64,000 nt of DNA, from assembly GCA_022113835.1 (NCBI GenBank), contig JAILWY010000005.1:7644501-7708500 (forward strand), in the 5' to 3' direction. Both the position numbers and the translations under genes were made by a program. The first letter of the stretch is position 1. Every line of letters starts with the position of its first letter. A model generated the notes under the pieces. That model saw only the letters and a program-made list of their open reading frames with translations, had not been told where the DNA came from and searched no databases. Origin of the DNA: Atopsyche davidsoni. Lineage: Eukaryota > Arthropoda > Insecta > Trichoptera > Hydrobiosidae. This document shows positions 42,581 through 54,580 of the stretch, one piece after another.

Positions 42581-43936
42581 TCCAAAATCGATGTTTTTTG
42601 AAAATATACTGCGATAAACCTACAGCACCGATCAAAAAAAATTGAATGCAAAAACCTACATACATTCCTTCTTCTAATCGTGAGATTATTTTATTTCTTG
42701 TGAATTTAACATTTAATATAAGAAATATGTGTTTTCGCGAGTGAAGTTTGGGCATTTTGGATATCATAAATACTCACTGCCCAAGAATGTCGTCATATTA
42801 TCCATTTTTCAACATCTTCGAGACTTTATTTTTACCTTGAAAAGGGAAGTTTATCAAATAATAAAAAAATAGTTTATTATAACTTATATTTAAATATTCT
42901 GTAAAAAAAAATCATGTGACAATTAAATAAATCTTCAAGCGATCTATGAATATTTCACAAACGAATTTGATAGAATCAAACACAGACATTTCTGATTTTC
43001 AAGCCAAATAATTAATATATATGTATAATAAATATGTATTGTTTTTTTTATAAGGTTCCACCGAAATTCAGTACGCCATCACTCCAAATGCTAAAGGAAG
43101 CGTAGATAATGTGATGAATCTAACAGATTTTGTAAATTAGATTCAAACTTTTTAATATATGAATATGATTGTAAAATATTTCATCAGTCGGCAGAAATTC
43201 AACTATAATAAATTTTTCGTTCCGTTATGACAGTTATCTCATAAATAATCATATAATTTTTAACAGAGTAAGAAGTTTGTTATGTATACTATTTATATAT
43301 ACATATATATATATAAAATTCAGCCAATATATCGTACGAACGCTATAATAATATTGGCTGCAGGTGTATAATTCCTTTCTTTATTATTATTATAATATTA
43401 TATTATGTAAATATTTTTATTTAATAATAATAATAAGCACCCATTGTTGGGTGTGTGAATAGAAATTAACACTTATTGGAATTGCGATACATTCAATTCA
43501 AGCCACAATTTCTTCACATCACATACGAATCCCAGTATTATATCGGAATGTTTACAGAATTGCGCCTTTACAGTTTCATAGTTGAAAAATAATAATAAAA
43601 AAAAATAACGAAAATCATAAGCGAACGAGGATATAATACATATTGTCGAATGCATCAAATGCAATTTTAAATGCAGCCCAAGGTCTCGCCTCGTTCTGGT
43701 TTGAAGACCAGCACGAGCTGCAAAAAATATATACAAAATGGTGTAGCGCATTGGGCTGGGGATTGCGAAGGTAATGTTGGAGCAGACTGAGCACTGAGGA
43801 TCAGTTTGCACGTCCATTTGCTGCATGGAATTCTGATACTAATAAAATGCGCAAGCATTGATTTTCATTTCAGTAACACCAACGATATGTAGTGACTATA
43901 CTATTAACTAGATACTATAATAGAGGAGGCTTATAC

Positions 43937-44316
43937 CAGTGGTTTCCAAAGGGTAAGGGTATTTGAGCATACAGATATGCGTTTTAAATGAAATATTTTC
44001 CGATTTAAAAGTCTTGGATCTGTGTAACAGATGGCAGATGATTGATTGATGCGGTACAAGTCGTGACGAAATACAGAATTTCAACTAGTTTTAAAGGCAA
44101 ATTATTGTCGCCCTTTTATCTTTATACCTAATTTTTACTTTCTTCTTTCATTGACATACAGAAGAGCTGTAATATAACATTTACACTCTTCAAAGAAAGC
44201 TCGATTCATTTAAAGCCCCGATGAACGTTCAAACTAGATTTTCTACTATATTATACTGAGGGGCGGGAGCCCGAGACCACTGTGGGGTCGGACGACCCAG
44301 CGTTTGGGAAGCACTG
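43937..44316. mobile_element. Non-autonomous hAT-like MITE
   Basis: The ends are cagtggtttccaaa and tttgggaagcactg, imperfect inverted repeats of the hAT class. They are flanked by gcttatac on the left and ccttataa on the right, which share cttata in register, as expected for an aged 8-bp target duplication. Length 380 bp; no transposase frame. Confidence 0.75.
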
Positions 44317-44979
44317 CCTTATAAAGCCTTACAATACTGGCGTTGGAATGACGGTACGACTGAAGTGCCCGTCCGACAGGATGGCTCGGGCCCGGCCGCG
44401 GTGGGTGACATCACGGTCCAGAAATCCGTCGAAAATAATTGATACAAGCATATTTATTTACCAGTGATGATCACTATTCAGTGTACATGTATAAATAAAT
44501 GAGATAATCGACAATGTAATTATACATTCAGTGGAACTGTCTACTTGACGGTACTTTTAGATAACATTCGGGGCGTTGTCTTCGGCAATACTTTAACTAC
44601 ACAAATTCCGCAGACTCGCTTTTTGGCGCACGAAATGGCGCAGCAATTGATTTTTCAGTTTAATTTAATAATAATAATGCTATTGGGCAGCAACAATACG
44701 CAGACTTTTCCTTCAAATTTAATACTGCGGTGTAGAAGGACCCGGGGACCCACTACACTATTTTTCCCTTAGAAAACCATTAACACTGGCTCAGCACGAG
44801 TATATGCTTAGTGAAAAGGTCGCCAACTTGATGAAGAAGATCCGAAATTGAATTTACAGATTAAGCAAAGATCTTTGATCGTAAATCGTCCGACAAACCA
44901 CCCAACCTTACATTCTAAAATTCACAAAAACTACCAATGCACTCGTGTATAATATTTTTTGCGTTATAATAAAACGATG

Positions 44980-45190
44980 GCGAGCGAAAAAACAGCCAAT
45001 CGCGAAGGTCGGGCCGTCGAGTCTTCAAGGATGCTTATCTCTTATTTACCTTTAGCCAATATTGGAGATTATCTAATATGACGGTACTCCTTGGGCTCAG
45101 CCCGGCCGCTCACGAGCAGGTGGTACGTCGCACCGCACCTTATCAAAGCACTTTCGAAAGTGACGATTTCAAAACAGACACGTAATAATT
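44980..45190. promoter_or_regulatory. Putative regulatory element with GATA and TCF-like words
   Basis: GC-richer patch with cttatctcttattt, gattatctaat and ccttatcaaagcac, the reverse complements of GATA-factor sites and one TCF-like CTTTGATA. No open frame of note. Inference only. Confidence 0.2.
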
Positions 45191-45895
45191 CAATCTTATA
45201 TGCTTTTGCGCAATAAAGGGAAAACATCCCAAACCATGAAGCGTCCGATCGAGCACTCTCTAAGAATGGTTTTTATTATAATTGCTTATTGGGAACGTGT
45301 TAACATTTCAAGCAATCCTCAAAGTAAAGATGTCTTCTTAAAGCATCAATAATAATTATAATAGGTTATTAACATTATCCAAAACTTCAAGTCAGCCCTT
45401 CGTTCGCCGCATGTCCTCACTGCTCGCCATTGAGCAAAAACCATACAGGACTTGAAAAAAAATCATAGTTTTAGAGTTTATATATTTATCGCAGTGCTGG
45501 TAAAAGCAATCCCATGTATTTTTAGTAAAAAAAAAAAACTGATAAAAGGTTGTATGTAAGCTCCAACCGACCCACAAGATACGAGCGTCTGGCAGATAAA
45601 ATAATAATTGTTTGAAGGAAATTTTTACTGCAATGCCTCACGCTGTATATTTTGTAATAGATACATAGAGTATGTTTTATAAAAAACTATAATCTATAAA
45701 AGCTATAAATGTTTAAAAAAAACTTGCCTACCTAAAAATCAAGAAAATAAGCACTAAGAATGATGTGAAACAGGAAACAGCCAAAACAGCTTTAGTTGGT
45801 ATTTTATACGAACATATTTATACGCAACATAAAAAATCAAGGAGAACTGTAATTTATTTTTTGATTCATGTACATTTTTATATTTAAAAAAAATT

Positions 45896-46192
45896 ATGAG
45901 CAGAATTGAACCCATGAATATCAGCCCTGCCGCGTTAGTGAATGAGTTATGGGCCCTCATTCAACAGAGTAGACAATACACAGAGGAATCTCACGATGCA
46001 ATGCGAAGACTTCGCGAAATCGCCATCATCAGCGGCGATCATCTGTGCTCTCTTCCCGAGACCGTGCGAGCCGAATGCTTCACTCTTTACCGTTTTGCCA
46101 CAAGCCTCGATACCAAATACGGCATACGCTTTCAAGTAAACCGTAACAACAGAGCTAATTCATATTCAAAGTTGGCATATTATATTTTGTAA
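45896..46192 (+). other. Unassigned 98-codon open frame or conserved non-coding element
   Basis: An open frame with a fairly protein-like composition in its central 70 codons (helical, with LVNELWALIQQSRQY and HDAMRRLREIA). It is more GC-rich than the flanks. A possible donor (ttcaa|gtaaac) lies near its end at about 46135. I recognise no family, and open frames also exist on the opposite strand, so it may equally be a conserved non-coding element. Confidence 0.15.
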
Positions 46193-46929
46193 AAACCGCT
46201 AATCATCCAGCGCTGATTAGAAATACGTAGCTACAAATAATAATTTGTACGTGCCGGCGGAGGTGCAACCGATTACACGCGAGTCCGGGCTAATGGCCAT
46301 TCCAGCCTCAGGTCGATAATGAACACTCCGAAGCGAGTGCGCGTTCCTCTTCCTATTGATTCTTCGAAGAGTAATATTCATCCGAGAGAAACGATTCAAT
46401 CGGATGATCGGTTACCAATACTCATTAAAAAAAAACTTCAATACCATAAAAGAGGAGGCGTGGAGTAGACAGATTTATATAATCGTTGGAAATACGTAGT
46501 ATGTGCACAAAAGGCAAGAAGAGGCTATATTTTACAATTAACGTTCAATCTAGACAAGTAAATGTGATCGGGCTGAGAAATCGTAAGCCTTTTCTATAAA
46601 ACTTTCATAGCTCCAATTAGTCAGGTACTTCGGAAAAATAATAGTACTGTAACTGATATTCGTTGTAAAAAAATAATTGAAAACTCCAGTAAATACGACG
46701 TCGGATTTGTCGCTAGCGGGTTGCACAGCGACGCATACATCATGATTGATCATTCGTAAACTACTGCGAGGATATACGGATGCTGCATGATTGATGTTCT
46801 TTGTCTTGCTGTTTGCAGTGGCAACATTGCTATTAGTCATACGTGCTGTCCAAAAAGAAAAATGGAGAGTGGACGCTGAATAATTTTTCACTATTTTGCA
46901 TGTGAATTGAACTGGACGCGAACGTGACG

Positions 46930-47130
46930 ATCGGAGCAAATAAATTGTATCGACGTCACTCGAATTGCACGTTGATGATGGGATATAACCAGTGCAAGTG
47001 TAGAGTGCACGGTGATGATAGTCTCCCTCGCCATGTCGACTGCTCGGCGGCCAGAAGCGGCGGGCGTGACTCACCGGCCCCTCCGCGCCTGACTTTCATT
47101 TGCAGGGCCTCGTCTGCTCCGGACTGAACG
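46930..47130. promoter_or_regulatory. GC-rich island, putative regulatory element or exon
   Basis: GC-rich block with an acceptor-like end on the plus strand (ctttcatttgcag, to about 47105) and a donor-like gtgagt on the minus strand near 47075. Could hold a small non-coding exon; no coding support. Confidence 0.2.
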
Positions 47131-47879
47131 CAAACTTCAAAACCTTTTTATTGTACTGCCGCGTACACGCACGTCGAAGAAAAAATTAAATTAAATTTTA
47201 ATATTCTTAATTTTTTCATTTGGTAAATTTACAATAGTCATTATGGCTATGGTTGTGACACGGTGTGGGGCTATCCCCTGATCCTGCGCGCAGGTTGTGG
47301 AGCTCGCAACCAACGCCGAGGACAAAGACGAATCTGAGCAATGTCGAAGTGACTAATAACACGAGGATTTGTGCGTCGGGCGATTCAAAACGCAGACAAA
47401 AACAACGATCGATGACGAATCACCGACTGAGGGGCTTTTTTTATTCGCATTATCAACTATTGTCTACGTTTGCTGGGCGGTAAGATAATCACTATCTTAT
47501 GATTTATGGCATTCAGCAGAGACGAAAAATTAATTATAATTTTCACATACAAATCGACGCGTTAGAAAAACGATGAAAAATACCCAACCGGAAAAAAAAT
47601 AAGAGATAATGGCCGAATGACTATCAATTTACCTTGTTTATTCGTGTAAGAAATTTCAACAAATTTTCAATTACCAGAAAGAAATCTAAATAAATGGAAG
47701 CAGTCGGTTAATTGGTAATAACATTTTTACTTAGCACTCGGTAAAATTGCCGTAATACGATTTACATAAGACGAGCATTTATACTTCGTTAACTTTCACG
47801 CAAAGAGAGAAGCTTCATTAAAATAAAGTTATTCTCAATAATGAAGTAAACATTGTAATAAGTGAATTGCAGGAAGTTT

Positions 47880-48400
47880 TCGTTTTGTCGTCTAGATTCC
47901 AGTGGCCCGAGAGCCGCCGGGACGCCTTCCCAGAACAGCTGGCGGGCCAAAACGCCCATTAATCTTCAAGATGGACGCCGGGCGGGGAAAATGATTCACA
48001 GTCGCTTTTGAGCCGGCCGGGTGCAGAATAAAATAGCTTTTCACGAAATGCACACTCCAGATGCCGATGCAGGTCACACGAGACGCCGGTAATTTCATTT
48101 CGCAACAAAAATCTGCTCACTAATCTCGGCTGGCGGCTCGAGCGGGCTTCTCCTTTTATGGCGGAATAGGGTCATGCCGTTTGCCGCGATGTCTGGCGAT
48201 AATACGTCACAGCTGCCTATTCAGGACAAGATGGCATCCACTATGGGCTTGTCTGGACCATGTGGTGCTCAGCTGGCGCAAGGCCGGCGCGGCTGATGAT
48301 GCAGGGCATATCGAGTAACCGTGGTCTGCACCGACGTTATATTACAAACCAAATCGAAGAACCGACTCCTACTTGTGGCCAGGCGAGCGCCACTGTGCTT
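47880..48400. promoter_or_regulatory. Paired GC-rich islands with homeodomain-like words
   Basis: Two adjacent GC-rich blocks (about 47885-48100 and 48125-48390). They contain cccattaatc, ccttttatggcgg (a TTTATGG posterior-Hox-like word) and cgtcacagctgcc (E-box plus cAMP-type core). There is no long open frame. Composition suggests selection, but function is inferred. Confidence 0.25.
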
Positions 48401-51400
48401 TGTAATTATATTTCAGGTATTTTTAAACGAAAGTAGTAAAATGTAGTAGGCAGCGACATATCGTACAAACACTGAAGCCCGGTTTGCGTTACTTGAATTT
48501 CGGCATGGAGAATCGCATGTTTATTAGCTAATGCGTGACTTCCATTAAATGTCGATAGGTTTGTCTCAGTGATGAAATCACGGCTCGCCACTAGCAATAA
48601 GTGTGAGACAAAGTGGAAAATATTTTATTTAGCCTATCAATTTCGCTACCGGCAAACCTGTAAAACTCTAACGGGATCGCATCAAATTGATTCAAAATAA
48701 TTATTAGATATGTCAATTCAATCAACAGCAGACAACTCATTTTAATGCCGTGAGCTGTATGATTACACCCTGCGAGTTCACAAATCAAAATAACACACTA
48801 ATAAATATAATCGCTAATCTGATTTGTATAGAAGTATACTTTACTTGCGCAATAATTCTTATAAGGCACTCTAAACGGTCTGCCTCCCCAAAAAGGAGCT
48901 AGAGCGCAATATGTAACAGTTATTACTTATTCATATTTAAGGTTATGGTGAGTTTTTTTTTTTTTTTTTCCAAACAAAATGATAAAACAAGTATTCTTCT
49001 ATATTATTAAAGCGAGAACCGTTCAATACATCGTGAATAGTTTCTAATTTCTCCGACTGTAAAAAGTAGCATTTTACAAGAAAATGGAGGCGGCTTCGGT
49101 ACTACACCTCGATCTTATCTCGCGGATTGTAGTTCTGATTTCTAAACGAACGTATCCACAGAATCTAAGCGGGTCATTGAATGTAAATTCTATTGTAAAA
49201 TAAAAATGATTTTTCGTTATTGACTATTATTTAGATGTATATTTATTTTTGATGAGTGACTTTCCGCTTTCACGTTGGCTTGCCGAATCTCACAACCGTA
49301 CGGTCTACTTGGAATGCAGCAGCGAGCCAACCTCATACAATATTGTAAGAGAAGAGCAAAAATGCATGGGAATTAAACATCTAGAAAACCCCACACATAT
49401 TCCATTAGTATTATAAAAAATATAAAAAATGTTTTTACTTAAAAACTTGATAGAAAAAAAAACTACGAATGACAAGTGTTAATTTTATAACCCGGTATGG
49501 GAATTATACAAACTAGTTAAACATTTACCATTTTAATAAATATTTTTTTGTTGATAATAAAAAATTTTAAAAAAGCATTTACGTAGTGTAATCCTTGTAA
49601 TTTATAATTAAAAATGACATTTCTCGGACTAACAATTGCAAGTAGCCACGTATCAGCAACGTACCCGCAGTGAACCCGAGCATTTTGATTGAACGTGTGG
49701 TGGCACTCGAGTCACGGTCCGCATAGCATTGACAAATTCACAAATATTTTATTTCTACTTTATAAAATGCCGGGTGTTGCTTGACTCGACATTCTCCCCC
49801 TCTGTTCAGTAAATATGTGGAAACGTGCAGCAAGTTGCGAGGCAGCCCGCGACTTCCAAAAGGTTGCGTCCTGCCCTGCACCGTGACTCAGCAAAACGAA
49901 CACGTCACTTGGCTTGTTTTTTTCCCTTCAGAATAGTAAAAAAAGAAATATGCCATGAACAAAAAAAGGATCGTTGCGTTGCATGCATGCTGATAGCGCA
50001 AGTAAACATATTTTCTAGCCTTTGTGATTTTAAAAATCGATATATAGATTGAACATTTTGATTGGTGATAAAATAAAATAATAAGTTTTGCGAGACAAAA
50101 ATGCAGGCGAAAAGTCAAATTTTCAAGGCAACAGTGTAATCGGCAATAATTACAAATCGGTTACCCCAATAACAATCCACTACGCAGTGGTCTTAAAAAA
50201 CCTCGACGGTTCAATCAACTGCCGGACTTCGCATGTCGTATTCGACACTGTGCCTGTGCAGGCTGCATTTCGTTACTCATATGGCTGGAGTTATATACTC
50301 GTAGGTTTGCATAAAATAAAGCATGCTTACTTGTAATCAAAACTTATCCTTTTTATACAATAAAAACACCTGCACACATACATGCAACAATATTCATAGA
50401 AAATTGTGTCGTTGACATTAGCATCGTAGTATAGCGAAACGTTGATCGATTTTAAAATATGTTTTTATTGCCTTCGTACGTTTCTGGACTCACATTTGTG
50501 CAATTCGATGAAAGCTTGCAGGTAGAAAAAACGCCACAACTACTGAGAGATATAACTAATTAACAAAATCATATCTATAATAAATCTATCGATGGGCACA
50601 AATAAATAACAACTCACTCGCTCATGAATCATGATTTCAAAACACTTTATACCAGACATTGTAGCCTCAATATCAAAGCAAAGAAAAATGCAGACACAGC
50701 GTCATGAAGCAAGAATTCAAACACCGTTTGTACATATTTTAATAGAGTGAGCTTTGTCAGCATTTATTTTATGCTAAGCGCCACCACAACAGATGATTTA
50801 TCATAGTATTAGATTTGTGTTATTTTTTACTGCTCTGGTCTTTTGTAAAAATGGTATCGATAACACAATACTTTTAGTTACTTTTGACGTTGTCTTCTTG
50901 CATAAGTGAATTCATTCGTCCAAAATATTTGTTCATTTCAATTCCAAGATTCTCGATTGAAGAGCGATGCAGCCTACGCCTTTGGAATTAAACTGTAGTA
51001 AAAAAACGTCCATTACGACCTTAAGTGCTGTGCGGTTAAATATATGAACACCAAACCGCTCAGTAACACTCCTTGTGGTCTATAATCTGTACTCGTTATC
51101 GCAGCTGACCGATTGAAAGAGGCAACATAGAAACTATATATATTAGAAAAAAATCATATACAATTAAAAAGAGCTAGTAATGCACATTTCATACAATAAT
51201 TTATAATTCAATTATTAAATCAAACTTGGCTTTGATAGAGTATAACTACATACTTTTGTACAGCTCGACATTCCGATTAAAAAAAAATACTAATTCCCGG
51301 CACGAGTAGGGTTAAAGCCCGCACCCTTCGATTGAATCCTACAATTTTTTCATACTCCTCGTTTGCCTGGGAGCGCAAAAATGTAACATAGAAAAATGGC

Positions 51401-52447
51401 GATGGTGCCCAAATTATTAATATCAGGTTATTTGGAAGTATTTTTATCCAGACTTTTTTGCCTGATAATATATATATAAAAAAAAAAACATCTTCAATCG
51501 GCCATCTTGACCAAATGCACACGACGCACTAAAAAGTCAAACCCACACAAAACGCCGGGCGTACATTCGGTGGTAATCGAGATTCTCCGTACACGGCCAT
51601 TTAATAAACACTGTAGCTCTTCTCACGATGAAGAATGAAATATGGCTGCATTTGAAGCCTGACTAAATTACAAAATTGTACGGCGACTGCCTCTGAAGAT
51701 GCACGATAACAGTTAAAAAAAATTACGGGTATTTTATTTATTAAAAGTCTGACTGAATAAAATGTTACTAATTGATAAACGAGAAATTTTAAATCGACGA
51801 CTCTCGAACGCGACTAGGCAAAAAGGGCAACGAGTGAAATTATACTTTTCAAAGATAACGCTATACAACATTTCCGGTGTACCACGCTAACCCTTGATAA
51901 CGTGTTAAATATTTCAAGCTGCACAAGACGGCGCATTGGTAGGGTCAACGACACTCAAAAGAATTTCTTTAAAGGATCATTCGCATCACCGAAAACACGA
52001 ATGAATCATATCCCGCAGTCACGTTGCATGCAACATTCTGTTCCCCGACTCTCGCAAACTCTCTTCCGGCCGGCCAAAAATCATCCAGAAAAATGTTAAA
52101 TTTTTGTGCCGGGGGGATTGCACCGATATTCATCAGTTTCCTACGAAACATCGAAACGGGAAGCTGCAAAAACGTCGGCTTCGATACTTTTACCGTCATC
52201 GATAACGGAACATCGACCGATTGCAGAGCGGGGATCGACAAAACGGCGGAGGATTTCCAATTTTACAAGGCGCCTGCGGAACAGGAAGGGTCGCAGCCCC
52301 AGACGAGTCGGACGGGCGCGACCCTGAGGAGGGGGAGGCGGCACCGCGCCCGTCTGTCCGGAAATAAACCCCAAGCCGCGGCAGATACTTATTTTTATCA
52401 ACGAATGCCGCCAAGGAATGCACAAAAGACATAATCCAACAACTCAC

Positions 52448-52660
52448 CGGTTACAGGAAGGCAATATCCCTTGAAGTGAAGCGGGGCGAGGAGGACACCG
52501 GCCGGCACAACGAGCGACGCGAGAGCGGATCGGCAACTGACAGTCGGCCGAGGAGAGACGATGCTCCGTTTCAGGTTTCCGGCGGGGAGGGGGGAAGAGA
52601 AGGGAGGGAGAGGGACGGTGGGGGAGGGGGGAGGGGGCGCACCGCCGGAGCGTAAACAAG
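52448..52660 (-). promoter_or_regulatory. Probable minus-strand promoter and non-coding first exon
   Basis: On the minus strand a very C/T-rich, CG-containing tract (52560-52645) leads to an arthropod initiator (TCAGT, 52536-52540). About 90 bases of GC-rich leader follow, then a strong donor (aaccg|gtgagttg) that ends the exon at 52448. No start codon begins a long frame in it. The nearest downstream minus-strand gene with a missing leader exon is thymosin, whose first coding exon starts with an acceptor at 37574, so this could be its distal first exon. Confidence 0.4.
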
Positions 52661-52849
52661 GATCAACTATTCATATAAATTAATAACAAATAATTCTTTA
52701 AAATATGCCTATATGTTCGCAAGTGTTTTCGCAGTAATCGCAAATAAACTTTTAAAATAAAAATATACAGATGTAGCACAAAAAAATTATTAAAAAAATA
52801 GCATTATTATTATTTTAATAATGGTCGTAATTTATTGAATGCTGTTTGC

Positions 52850-53115
52850 GATGGTCGCCAGGGCTCGGGCGCGGGCGGCGGGGCTTACGAGGTGTGGCTT
52901 AGTGGCTTAGGTTGCCCGTGTGGCTTACTTAGATTGCATCGGATGCGTGGATTAGCGTATTTTCGTTTTTGAGTTTGAGTAGGGAATGATTTGGTTAGGG
53001 AATACGCGGCGGCCGCTCGGCGTGGCGGCGAGCTCGGCGGGTGAGTCACGGAGGCGACAGTCATGCTAAATTTTGTGAGGCTCGCCGACGCGGCGGGGCG
53101 ATCGGACACTTAAAA
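52850..53115. promoter_or_regulatory. CpG-rich island next to the putative promoter
   Basis: A second GC-rich block 190 bases from the first, separated by AT-rich DNA. It contains a plus-strand donor-like gtgagt at about 53041 and gcggccgc. It may be a divergent promoter or an enhancer; no open frame of note. Confidence 0.25.
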
Positions 53116-54534
53116 GAAGAAAAAAAAACTAATTATGAATTTGTATTTGAAAAATATAAGCGACGAATCCGCGGATCGGGGAATCTCGCCGATAAATATT
53201 TGTGTGCAATTTTTTGTACTTACCTACACAAAAGAGTGCAGTTACTGTAGCCGCTGCAGTGCAAGTAGTTATTCCTTCCGAAGACTACACTGTAAATAAA
53301 TAATTGCAGATAGATGACAAGTCTCTATTATTTATTTTTTTGGCGTAATAATTCAATTTGTACAACAAAACAAAACGCGAGAGACGAAACGTGTATATAT
53401 TTTTTAATTTGATCGCATTCAAAAAAGGAATACCTATTTTTGTATTTGCAATAATCGACAATGTATTTTGATAATACTTGACATTTCATTGCGTATGCAA
53501 TATTTTTCATGAGAACTGTTTCTCTTGAATAATATAAACTTTATGTTTTTATCGTATGCATACTGGAAATGATTTAGTTCGTTTAATTGTCGAAGTTCAA
53601 TAGGCAATAACAATAATTCCCCGTCGAAGATATCGATTACTAAATGAGGTAAACGAACTTTATCTTTGAACTTGAACCACGACTGAGTCGTCCTCCGGAG
53701 CATTTTTCACTAAAAAAGTGTGTCCAAACCGTCTAAATCATTTTAGGTATTTACAATTGTTTATTAAAAAAAAAAAAAAAACACTTGATTTACAATTATT
53801 TTTGAATATATTAGGAATTCATAAAAAAAAACAAAAGTGCCAAAAATTTATTATGAAACGGTAATGAGATGAAAAATCATTTTATTCGTCAAATAGGTAT
53901 TTATGTGAAAAATATACTTGACAAATTATTAGTAATATCCAATGCGTTTTAGTAAGCTGCACCGTGTAAAATTGAGATTCAATCAAGCAAGCCATGCTTT
54001 TGGATTGCAATACAGCCACTCAAAAAATAAACATACAGTATTTTTTAATGTTCTTTGCATAAGTTGATTTAATTAAACCTTTCAGCGATAGAATTGTATT
54101 ACGCATTACCATGAAAGTTCAAACCCATATACTTTGTATATATATTGACTCCTTGCTTTTATGAACTACTGTATTATAAAGTTACACAAAATCACCCATT
54201 TTCTGTTCATTGCAGAATAATGTCCTCCTCACATAAGCTCGGGGATGTTGACAATAGTTTGTGTATGTAGGTAGCTTTAACGTTTAACTAACAATAAGCG
54301 ACATAAACACGTATATTATTTTATTTTATAAAATAGATATTGTATATTTTTAAAATCACCAAAGTTTTGAATTCATAGGCCACCGAGCAACTCTGTGATA
54401 GCGTCAATTACCGACCGATTCCTAAAACATATTGTATCTACAATAATAACTATTATGGATAAAAAATGCAGACTTATTAAACATCGTGACAGTTAAATTA
54501 TAAAATAAAATAATTTTTAATTAGTCAACGTCGC

Positions 54535-54580
54535 TAAACTTTGCTGGCTACAGAGCCAGCAAAGTTTATTTAAATAAACT
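54535..54580. repeat. Perfect 15-bp hairpin overlapping an 18-bp palindrome
   Basis: Positions 54535-54549 and 54554-54568 are exact inverted copies with a 4-base loop (acag). The right arm overlaps agtttatttaaataaact (54563-54580), itself a perfect palindrome. Confidence 0.9.

Larger units (their letters stand above)
37573..52447 (-). other. Probable very long first intron of thymosin / gene desert
   Basis: No protein-coding gene is supported across these 15 kb. The thymosin coding exon needs an upstream leader exon, and the best minus-strand promoter plus donor is at about 52.45 kb, so this may be one large intron. Within it are GC-richer islands (about 42.1-42.6, 43.64-43.83, 45.0-45.2, 45.9-46.15, 46.93-47.13, 47.88-48.40 kb), a hAT-like MITE, a G-rich array and AT microsatellites. 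An isolated strong plus-strand donor (ctcacag|gtaagt) occurs at 39420. The single-intron model is inference. Confidence 0.35.

Noticed and set aside
43321..43360. Hairpin cagccaatat / atattggctg as a microRNA precursor
   Set aside because: The stem is only 10 bp with a 20-base loop, too short for a typical precursor.
52024..52434. 136-codon plus-strand frame next to the putative promoter
   Set aside because: Frames of similar size overlap on both strands, as expected in GC-rich DNA, and no domain is seen.
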